A stretch of 64,000 nucleotides of DNA from Microbacterium trichothecenolyticum (GTDB taxonomy: Bacteria; Actinomycetota; Actinomycetes; Actinomycetales; Microbacteriaceae): assembly GCF_000956465.1 (NCBI RefSeq), contig NZ_JYJA01000030.1:62001-126000 (forward strand). Reading direction: 5' to 3'. Shown here in pieces: positions 52,181 to 60,162 of this stretch (positions are counted from its first letter, which is position 1; each line of letters starts with the position of its first letter). A model generated the notes under the pieces. That model saw only the letters and a program-made list of their open reading frames with translations, was not told the origin of the DNA and made no database searches. The translations under genes and the position numbers were made by a program.

Positions 52181-55100
52181 TCACTGACAAGCGGTGGCCG
52201 AGAAGGCCGCCTCCGCCTGCGCCGTGCGTCCATCTTCCGCAGCGGCGGCGACGGCGATCGTGCCGCCGACGACCGACGCGGAACGCGTGGCGAAGGCGAC
52301 CGAAGCCGACTTGCCCGGCTGCACGGCGAGCGACTTCGATCCATAGGCCGAAGACACGTCCACTTCGAGTGCCGTGCCGCTGACGTTCTTCACCACGGTC
52401 ACCAGCTGCACCTTGCCGGCGACACAGCGAGAGGTCGCGGTGGCCTCGAGCTGCAGCGCAGGCAGCGCGACCGTGATCTTCTTCTCGAGCACGACGTCGC
52501 CGCGGACGACGCGCACCGTGTACTCGCCCGCGGCGAGGCCGGCGCCTGCCGTGGCCGTGAGGGAGCCCGCACCGCTGCCATCGGTGTGGATCGTGCCGAG
52601 GGCTGCCGTCCCCGGCTCGAGCGTGACCGCGTAGTCGGCGTCGGCCGCGCCACCGGTCAGGGACACCGGGAACTGCGAGCCCGCCGTGACGGCGGTGGCC
52701 GGCACCTCGATCGCGGGCGTCGCGGCCGGGGCCGCGGCGATGACCTGCCACTCGCGGATGCCGGTCGATCCGCCGCCCTCCGCGGCACCCCAGGACTGCG
52801 AGACGATCCGCAGCGACGTCGTCTTCACCGGGGCGAAGTCGACGCGGTCGAATCCGGTGCCGGTGCGACCGTACGACTGCCCGGCGTCCAGAGCGACGTC
52901 GCGCCACGTCGTGCCGTCGGCGTCGAGGTACTGCAGCACCCAGCTCTTGGGCGGGATCATTCCGGCGTTCGCGGTATCGGGGCTGTCGCGGTACCACCAC
53001 ACACCCACCGAGTCGACGTCGACCGAGAACGACCACGTCAGCCGTGCGGTCTGCTGACCCGCCTGGGGCCAGGTGCCCCAGCTCGTCGCGTACTTGGCCG
53101 CGGCGTTCTCGAACGGCGCGTTGGTGCCGTCCTTGAGGCCGTTGACGTTCTCCCAGCTGCTCGTGAACGAGGCGGTGGCAGTCGCGTACGACGAGATGTT
53201 GCCCGTGAGCTGGGCGTTCGGGTCCTTCGGGATGGTCACCGAGCCGTTGGCGGTGTTGCCGGCGACGTCGCGCACGCGGTAGGTGAGCTGGTGCGGCAGC
53301 CCGTCGGGTGCGGCGATCGCCGTACCCGCCGTCGCCGCGACCCACGCCCCGGCGCCGTCGAAGCGATACTCGATCGCGGCCACGCCGGATCCGGCGTCGG
53401 TCGCGGTGATCGACACCGTGCGCGCCGCCGTGTCGAGCGCGGCGTTCGCGGTCGGAGCGGTCTTGTCGATCTTGACGGTGCGGCTCACCTCGGCCGACAC
53501 GTTGCCCGACGAGTCCTCGGCGCGGGCCGTGACGGTGCTCGTCCCCTCCGCGGTCACCGAGACCTCGGCGAAGCGCGCGTTCGGCGTCGCCGTCCAGGCG
53601 CCCGAGCCGATGCGCGTCGACACCGTGGTGAGGTAGTCGACCGCATCCTCAGCCGAGGCGCGCAGCGTGACGTTCGAGGCGAACCAGCCATCAGCACCCG
53701 AGGTCCCGGAGGCCGCCAGGGTGACGGTCGGAGCATCGTGGTCGGCCGGCGGCGCGGGCGGGTCGTCCGAGCTGACGATGACGTTCGCCTGGACCAGCCC
53801 CGCGGCGACACCGAGCGCGCGGCCGGTCGCCATGAACGTGCCCGTCTGTGCGTAGTCGGACGCCTTCACCGGCAGCCAGTTCACCGGCGCCCACTGCTGC
53901 GCCCCATCGACCGTGATCCGCACGGCCGCGGGCAGCGAGGGTGCGACCCCCGGCTTGGTGTGGACGTCGACGGGTGCGGGAGCCGCGGCCTCGCGACCGT
54001 AGACCTCCCACTCGGATACCGACACGGAGTTGAAGTACGCCCCGCTGGCGCGCCCCGCGAAGGTCGCGCGCAGCGCCGTGGTGGTGACGGGCGTGAAGCT
54101 CGCCGTGAGCCAGGTGTTGACGGTCGTCGGGTACGTCGCGCCCTCGACGGGCCGCCAGTCGCCCGCGGCGTCGAGGTACTCGAGCTTCCACGATGCGGGC
54201 GGGCGGATCCAGTTGGAGTCCTGGTGGAACTGGATGCCGACCGAGCCGGTGCGCACCGGCGTCGTCCACTGGTACGAGAGCCAGTCGGTCTCGTTCGCGC
54301 TGGTCGTTCCCCGGTAGTTGCCCCATTGGTCGGGCGGCAGCAGCGCCGTCGTGGCGCGGAATCCGTCGTTGACCGCAGTGGTCCGCATCGGCGGCTGCTC
54401 GGTGAAGGACGCCTTCACCTGTGCGTCGAGCGCGAGGTTCGCCGAAGGGGTCAGCTTGGGGTCCTTCGCGAGGGTCTGGGTCACCGGCAGGATCTTGGCG
54501 CCGTCCCACGTCACCTCGTCGATCGCGACGGAGCGGCGGAAGTGGCCACCGCCCACTGCATCCTTCGTGTGGTAGGTCAGGTACGACTTCCCCTTGAAGT
54601 CGATGAGCGACGGGTGCACCGTCGTCGCGGACGTGCCCGACAGGATGATGCCCTGGTAGTTCCACGGACCCGTGGGGCTCGTCGACGTCGCGTACGCGAT
54701 GCACGCCTGATAGTTCGACGGCGTGCAGCTGCTGCCACCCGACTTCCAGTCGTACAGCAGGTAGTACAGCCCGTTCTTCTTGAACACCCACGGCGCCTCG
54801 TAGAACGAGGTGAGCCCCGACATCGTCGAGATCGCCCCGTCGAGCGCGGTCATCGACGACGTGAGCTTCACGACGCGCGCGACGCTCCACGAGCCCCAGT
54901 ACAGGTAGACCGTGCCGTCCGTGTCGGTGAACACATGCGGGTCGATCACCTCCTGGCCGTTGGTGCTCGAGCCGAAGACGTCGGACCACCTCACGAGTGG
55001 CGCACCGGTCGCGTCGGTCCATGGCCCGACCGGCGAGTCGGAGACGGCGACGCCGATCGCCATGCGGTTGGCCTGCGTCGTGTCCTTCGACTCCACAGGC

Positions 55101-55519
55101 ACGTACCAGTAGTACTTGCCGTCGCCGCCCAGCACGGCATGACCTGCGTAGGCGGCGTTGCCCGAGGCCCACGAGAACACGGCGTCGGGGTCGAGTGCAT
55201 TCTGATAGACGTCCCACTCGCCCGATGCGACGTCGTCGGTCGCCAGCACCGCGTAGTCGCGCATCGCGAACCCCGCCTGCTGCGCCGTCGCCTCGTCGTG
55301 CCCGGTGTAGACGTACAGGCGGCCGTCCGCTCCCACGAGGGGTGCGGCGTCGGCGGTGTACAGCGAACCGTCGGAGATGATCGGGTTTCCTGCGGATGTG
55401 ATCGTGCGGGTCGGCGGTGGGGTCTCGGCGGCGGATGCCGGTAGGGCGCCGCCCGCGAGGATCAGCGCGACAGCTGCGGCAGTCGCCACCGCCGCCCGCG
55501 CCAGGACGTTGTCGTTCAT
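52181..55519 (-). CDS. Secreted GH43 enzyme with discoidin-like domains
   Basis: The 1112-residue protein has a signal peptide (to about 30, ASA), an N-terminal GH43 domain (about 38-335; SDGSLYTADAAPLV with the candidate base Asp, EVIDPHVF, SFYEAPWVF with the candidate acid Glu), an F5/8-type C domain (about 350-505), a Big_4-like domain, Ig/OmpL47-like domains (about 590-760), a second discoidin-like domain (about 765-925), another beta domain and the C-terminal module (1031-1112, ending ACQ). Unlike the other GH43 proteins here, the catalytic domain comes first and LamG is absent. Alpha-L-arabinofuranosidase or xylosidase activity is possible. ATG 55519 has AAAGGTG before it. Confidence 0.9.
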   Translation of the reverse strand: MNDNVLARAAVATAAAVALILAGGALPASAAETPPPTRTITSAGNPIISDGSLYTADAAPLVGADGRLYVYTGHDEATAQQAGFAMRDYAVLATDDVASGEWDVYQNALDPDAVFSWASGNAAYAGHAVLGGDGKYYWYVPVESKDTTQANRMAIGVAVSDSPVGPWTDATGAPLVRWSDVFGSSTNGQEVIDPHVFTDTDGTVYLYWGSWSVARVVKLTSSMTALDGAISTMSGLTSFYEAPWVFKKNGLYYLLYDWKSGGSSCTPSNYQACIAYATSTSPTGPWNYQGIILSGTSATTVHPSLIDFKGKSYLTYHTKDAVGGGHFRRSVAIDEVTWDGAKILPVTQTLAKDPKLTPSANLALDAQVKASFTEQPPMRTTAVNDGFRATTALLPPDQWGNYRGTTSANETDWLSYQWTTPVRTGSVGIQFHQDSNWIRPPASWKLEYLDAAGDWRPVEGATYPTTVNTWLTASFTPVTTTALRATFAGRASGAYFNSVSVSEWEVYGREAAAPAPVDVHTKPGVAPSLPAAVRITVDGAQQWAPVNWLPVKASDYAQTGTFMATGRALGVAAGLVQANVIVSSDDPPAPPADHDAPTVTLAASGTSGADGWFASNVTLRASAEDAVDYLTTVSTRIGSGAWTATPNARFAEVSVTAEGTSTVTARAEDSSGNVSAEVSRTVKIDKTAPTANAALDTAARTVSITATDAGSGVAAIEYRFDGAGAWVAATAGTAIAAPDGLPHQLTYRVRDVAGNTANGSVTIPKDPNAQLTGNISSYATATASFTSSWENVNGLKDGTNAPFENAAAKYATSWGTWPQAGQQTARLTWSFSVDVDSVGVWWYRDSPDTANAGMIPPKSWVLQYLDADGTTWRDVALDAGQSYGRTGTGFDRVDFAPVKTTSLRIVSQSWGAAEGGGSTGIREWQVIAAAPAATPAIEVPATAVTAGSQFPVSLTGGAADADYAVTLEPGTAALGTIHTDGSGAGSLTATAGAGLAAGEYTVRVVRGDVVLEKKITVALPALQLEATATSRCVAGKVQLVTVVKNVSGTALEVDVSSAYGSKSLAVQPGKSASVAFATRSASVVGGTIAVAAAAEDGRTAQAEAAFSATACQ

Positions 55520-55613
55520 GCGTGAATCACCTTTGTTTCGTCAGCGGCTGGTCTCGGCCGGGTACGCGACAGCGACTCGAGGAGCACCGAAACCGGTTGA
55601 CACCACAGCAGCG

Positions 55614-55713
55614 ATGTTGGCGCTCACATTTGGTGTTCTCGACGCTGGAATCCCGCGTGAGGGGCAGTTTGGCAGTGACCGACGCGCCAGCGCAATCGTT
55701 TTCGAGAATTTCG
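55614..55713 (-). promoter_or_regulatory. Promoter and operator-like sites for the discoidin-type GH43 gene
   Basis: TTGCGC (55690-55695) and CAAACT (55666-55671) on the minus strand are 18 bases apart; the octamer GTCACTGC before the -10 recurs at the 50359 promoter. A downstream site ATGTTGGCGCTCACAT (55614-55629) matches 12 of 16 of the locus motif. GTTTTCGAGAATTTCG (55698-55713) lies upstream. Confidence 0.5.
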
Positions 55714-55745
55714 AAACTCCGAGCCGTCCATGACGGCACGGAGGG

Positions 55746-56771
55746 TCATCGACGCGGGATCGTCGACCCTCGGATCACGAGCCGCACCGGAAGATGGTGG
55801 CTTCCCTGGCCGATGTTCACGCCGTCGATCGCGTCGAACACCCGTTGCGCGGCCTGGCGCCCAAGCTGCTGCAGGTTCGCATCGATGCTGGTGAGCTGGG
55901 GGCGCGAGTTGGTCGCGAGCACCTCCCAGTTGTCGTAGCCGATCACCGCGAGGTCGTCGGGCACGCTGCGCCCGAGGTCGCGGGCGGTGTCCAGCGCACC
56001 GCGCGCGATCTGATCGGATCCGCAGAAGATCGCATCGACATCGGGATGCCGCTGGAGCAGGATCGCCGCGGCATCCCGGCCCCAGTGCTCTGTCCATTCC
56101 GAGAACATCGGCTCCCCCACGAGCTCCAGCCCTGCCGCGGCGAGCCCGGCACGGGCCCCCGCGACGCGATCCTGCGCGGCGGCGTATGCGGGATCGCCCG
56201 TGATGAGGGCGATGCGGGTCCGGCCGCAGGCGATCAGGTGCTCGACGGCGAGGCGCCCGCCTGCGTAGTTGTCGGGGGTCAGCGAGAGGTCGCGGGGGTC
56301 GTCGGACGGCGCATAGGCGTACACGACGGGAACCGGGAGGTCCTGGCCGAGCGATGGACGGGGGTCGGTCTGGCGCCCGACGACGATGATCCCGTCGACG
56401 CGGCGGCTGAGGAGAGCCTTGAGATGGTGCTGCTCGCGGATGGCGTCGCCGCGCGCATCGCACAGGAACACGTTGATCTGCCCCGCCCCGAAGGCGTCCT
56501 CGGCGCCCATGAGGATCGGGATCATGAAGCGGCCTTCCAAGTCGCTCGTGAGCAGTCCCACGGTGCCGGTGCGGCCGGCGAGCAGCCCTTTCGCCATGGC
56601 GTTGGGGGTGAACGACAGCTCGTCGGCTGCGCGCAGCACGCGCTGCCGCGTCGCGACCGCGACGTCGTCGCGATTGTTGAGCGCCTTCGACGCCGTCGCA
56701 ATCGACACTCCCGCACGCCGAGCCACGTCGCTCAGTGTCGCGGCGCGCGACCCGTTTTCGCTCGTTGCCAC
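55746..56771 (-). CDS. LacI-family transcriptional regulator of the second transporter operon
   Basis: A 341-residue LacI-type repressor with HTH TLSDVARRAGVSIATASKALN (residues about 12-32), hinge near NAMAKGLLAGR, and a sugar-binding core (DAIFCGSDQIARGALDTARD; PDDLAVIGYDN). GTG 56771 is chosen because GGAGG stands six bases before it; an ATG directly after GGAGG and a TTG at 56795 are alternatives. It is divergent from the binding-protein gene at 56954, so it probably controls that operon and itself. Its HTH differs from that of the regulator at 21688 (IATASKALN against HMTVSRVLN), so distinct sites are expected. Confidence 0.9.
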   Translation of the reverse strand: MATSENGSRAATLSDVARRAGVSIATASKALNNRDDVAVATRQRVLRAADELSFTPNAMAKGLLAGRTGTVGLLTSDLEGRFMIPILMGAEDAFGAGQINVFLCDARGDAIREQHHLKALLSRRVDGIIVVGRQTDPRPSLGQDLPVPVVYAYAPSDDPRDLSLTPDNYAGGRLAVEHLIACGRTRIALITGDPAYAAAQDRVAGARAGLAAAGLELVGEPMFSEWTEHWGRDAAAILLQRHPDVDAIFCGSDQIARGALDTARDLGRSVPDDLAVIGYDNWEVLATNSRPQLTSIDANLQQLGRQAAQRVFDAIDGVNIGQGSHHLPVRLVIRGSTIPRR

Positions 56772-56805
56772 GGCCATCCTCCCTCTCGTGCTCAAACGTT
56801 ATCGA

Positions 56806-56861
56806 AGACCATACTTGACGGTCTTGCAATGGCCACGATAGCTTGCTCGAAATGGATTTCG
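56806..56861 (+). promoter_or_regulatory. Promoter and palindromes upstream of the second transporter operon
   Basis: TTGACG (56815-56820) and TAGCTT (56839-56844) are 18 bases apart. AGACC-N9-GGTCT (56806-56824) overlaps the -35 and the perfect palindrome CGAAATGGATTTCG (56848-56861) follows the -10. Either may be the operator of the divergent LacI-type regulator. Confidence 0.6.
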
Positions 56862-56953
56862 CCGATTTCGGTTTTCATCCATTGCACCCACTCGCAGCGA
56901 TGCCGACCCGTCCAGCGTCATCCGCTCGAAGAAGAGCCAGAGGAGACAGTTGC

Positions 56954-58249
56954 ATGATCACCACCCGACGTCGTGCCGCACTGCGGGCGGCGACCGCCCT
57001 CGTCACGGCGGGCGCCCTCATCGGCGGCCTCGCCGCCTGCGCCGGCAGCGACAGCCCCGCGCCGGCCGCATCCATTCCCGCTGAGGGAACGGACGACGGC
57101 TCGACGCTCACGCTGTGGACCCGCGCCCCCATGGAGCGGCAGGCCAAGCTCCTGGTCGAGGCATACAATGACAGCCACGAGAACGAGGTCGAGCTGACCG
57201 TCGTCCCCAACGACGACTACGTCGCGAAGGTCGGCGCCGCCGCCGGCTCGGGAGGCCTTCCCGACCTCTTCGCCGCGGACATCGTCTACGTGCCCAACTG
57301 GGTCGAGCAGGGCCTGTTCGCCGACATCACCGACCAGATCGACAGCCTGGACTACAAGGACTCGATCAACAAGGGCCACCTCGCGGCCGGCACTTACGAG
57401 GGCCAGGAGCACGTGCTGCCCTTCGTGCTCGACCTGTCGATGCTGATGTGGAACAAGGAGCTGTTCGCCGAGGCCGGGCTCGACCCCGAGAAGGCGCCTG
57501 AGACCCTGGCCGAGTTCGCCGAGGCGGCGAAGGCCGTGCAGGCGCTCGGCAAGGACGGCGTCTCCGGTACGTCCGCAGGCCTCAACTGCGGTGGATGCCT
57601 CGTCTTCACGTGGTTCCCGAGCGTCTGGGCGTCGGGCGATCAGGTGATGAACGCGGAGGGCACCGAGTCGCTGCTCAACGGCGAGGCCGCGCAGGAGGTC
57701 TACTCCACGTGGCAGGACCTCTACGACGCCGGGGCGGTCGCGCCGGGTTCGGCCGACGAGACCGGCGCCACCTGGGTCGCCGGATTCCAGGAGGGCAACG
57801 TCGGCATCATGCCGTACCCCGCGACCCTCCTGTCGGGCCTCGAGTTCGACGCGGGCGTCGCCGGCATCCCCGGTGTCGACGGTGGCGTATCGACGTTCGT
57901 CGGCGGTGACGGCATCGGCATCTCGAAGGACTCGAAGCTGTCCGCGCAGGCCTGGAACTTCCTCGCCTGGATGATGTCCGACGACGCGCAGGTGCAGGTG
58001 CTCGCCAAGGACGGGAACGCGGTCTCGCGCTCGGACCTCGCCAACAACGAGTACTCGTCCGAGGACCCGCGTCTGGTGACGATCAACGAGGTCGCCGGAG
58101 AGGGTGACACCCCCGTCGCCCTGCAGTTCCAGCAGGCGTTCAACGCGCCGGGCAGCCCGTGGCTGACCCTCGTGCGCAACGCGGTGCTCGAGGGCACCGA
58201 CACCGTCGACGCCGACAACGACGAGATCACGGCCGTCCTCGACCAGTGA
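56954..58249 (+). CDS. Carbohydrate ABC transporter substrate-binding lipoprotein (CUT1)
   Basis: The 431-residue protein has a lipoprotein signal with lipobox GLAAC near residues 25-29 and a family-1-type extracellular solute-binding fold: LWTRAPMERQAKLLVEAYN, PDLFAADIVYVPNWVEQGLF, VLDLSMLMWNKELFAEAGLD and a GDGIGISKDSK-xAWNFLAWM region. Such proteins bind oligosaccharides. AGGAG stands nine bases before ATG 56954. Co-transcription with two permeases and a cytoplasmic GH127 suggests beta-L-arabinofuranosyl oligosaccharides as ligand (inference). Confidence 0.92.
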   Translation: MITTRRRAALRAATALVTAGALIGGLAACAGSDSPAPAASIPAEGTDDGSTLTLWTRAPMERQAKLLVEAYNDSHENEVELTVVPNDDYVAKVGAAAGSGGLPDLFAADIVYVPNWVEQGLFADITDQIDSLDYKDSINKGHLAAGTYEGQEHVLPFVLDLSMLMWNKELFAEAGLDPEKAPETLAEFAEAAKAVQALGKDGVSGTSAGLNCGGCLVFTWFPSVWASGDQVMNAEGTESLLNGEAAQEVYSTWQDLYDAGAVAPGSADETGATWVAGFQEGNVGIMPYPATLLSGLEFDAGVAGIPGVDGGVSTFVGGDGIGISKDSKLSAQAWNFLAWMMSDDAQVQVLAKDGNAVSRSDLANNEYSSEDPRLVTINEVAGEGDTPVALQFQQAFNAPGSPWLTLVRNAVLEGTDTVDADNDEITAVLDQ

Positions 58250-58256
58250 TACACCC

Positions 58257-58298
58257 GCGGGGCGCATCGCCGGCACCCGGCCGCGCGATGCGCCCCGC
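58257..58298 (+). terminator. Hairpin after the binding-protein gene
   Basis: GCGGGGCGCATCGC (58257-58270) pairs perfectly with GCGATGCGCCCCGC (58285-58298), followed by ACTCTTTCC. It likely lets only part of transcription pass to the permeases. Confidence 0.7.
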
Positions 58299-58343
58299 AC
58301 TCTTTCCCGCTCCTTGATCCCCAGCCTCGAACGAAGGACTGAC

Positions 58344-59267
58344 GTGGCTTTCACGACCACTGCGCGCCGCGCGAGAGCACCGCGCGCGAACCGCCCGAGC
58401 CGGAGCGCCCTCGGCGGCCCCGTGCAGGGGTGGCTCTATGCCCTGCCGACGGCACTGTTCGTCGTGGCCCTCTTCCTCATCCCCCTCGTGCTCGTACTGC
58501 AGATGTCGGGCTCGGACTGGCCGCTGCTGCGCGGCAACATGGGATGGAACTTCCCGCAGAACTACGCCGACGCGGTCGACCTGCGGCTGTTCTGGGACTC
58601 GATCTGGTTCACCCTGAAGTACACGATCATCACGACGGTGCTGCTGATCGGCCTCGGACTGGGTCTTGCTCTGCTCGTGCAGGAGTCGAGCGCCTGGAAG
58701 GGGTTCCTCCGTACGTCGTTCCTGATCCCGAGCGCACTCGGCCTGGCCTCGGCCTCGCTGCTGTTCTATGTGCTCTACTCGCCGTTCGCCGGCCCCTTCG
58801 CCGACCTCATGCAGACGTGGGGCTTCACCTTCCTCGGCACCCCCGAGGGTGCGCTGTGGTCGACGGTGTTCCTCATCGTGTGGCGGTACGCGGGGTTCTA
58901 CATGCTTCTCATGCTCGTCGGGCTCCAGGGCATCCCCGACGACGTCTTCGAGGCCGCTCGCATCGACGGCGCGTCGCGTTGGCAGACGTTCCGCCACATC
59001 ACCGTGCCGCTGCTTCGCCCGACCTTCGCCCTGACCATCGTGCTCTGCGTGACCGGGTCGCTGCTGGCGTTCGACCAGTTCTACATCCTGACCAAGGGCG
59101 GCCCTGACAACAGCACCATGACCATCGTCCAGCTGATCTACAACGTCGCCTTCCAGGGGCGCAACGACCTCGGCATCGCAGCCGCGCTGTCGGTGATCGT
59201 GCTGCTGGCCCTCATCGTCATCAACGTCGTGCAGCTGCGCGCGTTCCGCAAGCCCGAGGAGGCGTGA
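58344..59267 (+). CDS. Carbohydrate ABC transporter permease (MalF/UgpA-like)
   Basis: GTG 58344 with AAGGA upstream gives 307 residues. Six hydrophobic segments begin at about residue 30 (ALPTALFVVALFLIPLVLVL). The EAA loop reads DDVFEAARIDGASRWQTFRHITVPLL near 205-230, the contact site for the ATPase. It forms the channel with the next-encoded permease. No ATPase gene is in the operon, so a shared MsmK-type ATPase encoded elsewhere is likely. Confidence 0.93.
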   Translation: MAFTTTARRARAPRANRPSRSALGGPVQGWLYALPTALFVVALFLIPLVLVLQMSGSDWPLLRGNMGWNFPQNYADAVDLRLFWDSIWFTLKYTIITTVLLIGLGLGLALLVQESSAWKGFLRTSFLIPSALGLASASLLFYVLYSPFAGPFADLMQTWGFTFLGTPEGALWSTVFLIVWRYAGFYMLLMLVGLQGIPDDVFEAARIDGASRWQTFRHITVPLLRPTFALTIVLCVTGSLLAFDQFYILTKGGPDNSTMTIVQLIYNVAFQGRNDLGIAAALSVIVLLALIVINVVQLRAFRKPEEA

Positions 59268-59268
59268 C

Positions 59269-60162
59269 ATGACCCTCACCGACACCACCTCGACGCGCAC
59301 GATCGTCGCACCCGACTACCGGCCGACGCGCGCGGGTCGCCCGCGCGGGCGCCTGGTCTACGGCATCCCGTACGTCGTGTTCACCGGCGCGCTCGCGATC
59401 ATCTTCCTCTACCCGCTCGTGTGGACGACCGTGTCGTCCTTCAGCCCGCAGGCGGGCTCTGCCCAGACCGACGGCTGGGGTTTCGGCAACTACGAGTCGC
59501 TCGCGAACTTCCAGGCCGGCATCTGGGTCTACCTCGGCAACTCTCTGTTCGTGTCACTGCTCACCGTGATCCTGACGCTCGTGACGTCCTTCCTCGGCGG
59601 CTACGCGTTCGCGCGCTTCTCGTTCCCCGGCAAGAACCTGCTGTTCCTCCTGGTGCTCGCGATCCTGATGGTGCCGTACGCGACTCTGCTGATTCCGCTG
59701 TACGTGATCCTCAACGCGATCGGCCTCAACAACTCGCTGGTCGGCGTGGCGCTGGTGCTCACCATGTTCCAGCTGCCGTTCTCGATGTTCATGATGCGCA
59801 TCTCGTTCGAATCGATCCCCAAGGAGATGGACGAGGCGGCGCTGGTCGACGGCTGCAACAGCTTCTCGGCGCTGTGGCGCGTGCTGCTGCCCGCAGTCAA
59901 GCCGGGCCTCATCACGGTGGGGCTGTTCGCCTTCCTCACGGCGTGGAACGACTTCATCGCGCCCCTCATCCTCATCACCGACACGAACCGGATGACGCTG
60001 CCCCTGGCAGTCGCGAACCTCCGGGGCCAGGTGATGGGCGTCATCGACTACGGCGCGACGGAAGCGGGAGTCGTCGTGCTCGCCCTCCCCTGCGTCGTCC
60101 TGTTCCTGGTGCTCCAGCGCCACTATGTCCGCGGATTCATGTCGGGAGCCTTCAAGGGATGA
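59269..60162 (+). CDS. Carbohydrate ABC transporter permease (MalG/UgpE-like)
   Basis: The 297-residue permease starts one base after the previous stop. Six membrane segments are visible, beginning YVVFTGALAIIFLYPLVWTT near residue 38, with EAA loop KEMDEAALVDGCNSFSALWRVLLP near 185-208 and the terminal QRHYVRGFMSGAFKG typical of this family. Its stop overlaps the start of the GH127 gene (ATGA). Confidence 0.93.
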   Translation: MTLTDTTSTRTIVAPDYRPTRAGRPRGRLVYGIPYVVFTGALAIIFLYPLVWTTVSSFSPQAGSAQTDGWGFGNYESLANFQAGIWVYLGNSLFVSLLTVILTLVTSFLGGYAFARFSFPGKNLLFLLVLAILMVPYATLLIPLYVILNAIGLNNSLVGVALVLTMFQLPFSMFMMRISFESIPKEMDEAALVDGCNSFSALWRVLLPAVKPGLITVGLFAFLTAWNDFIAPLILITDTNRMTLPLAVANLRGQVMGVIDYGATEAGVVVLALPCVVLFLVLQRHYVRGFMSGAFKG

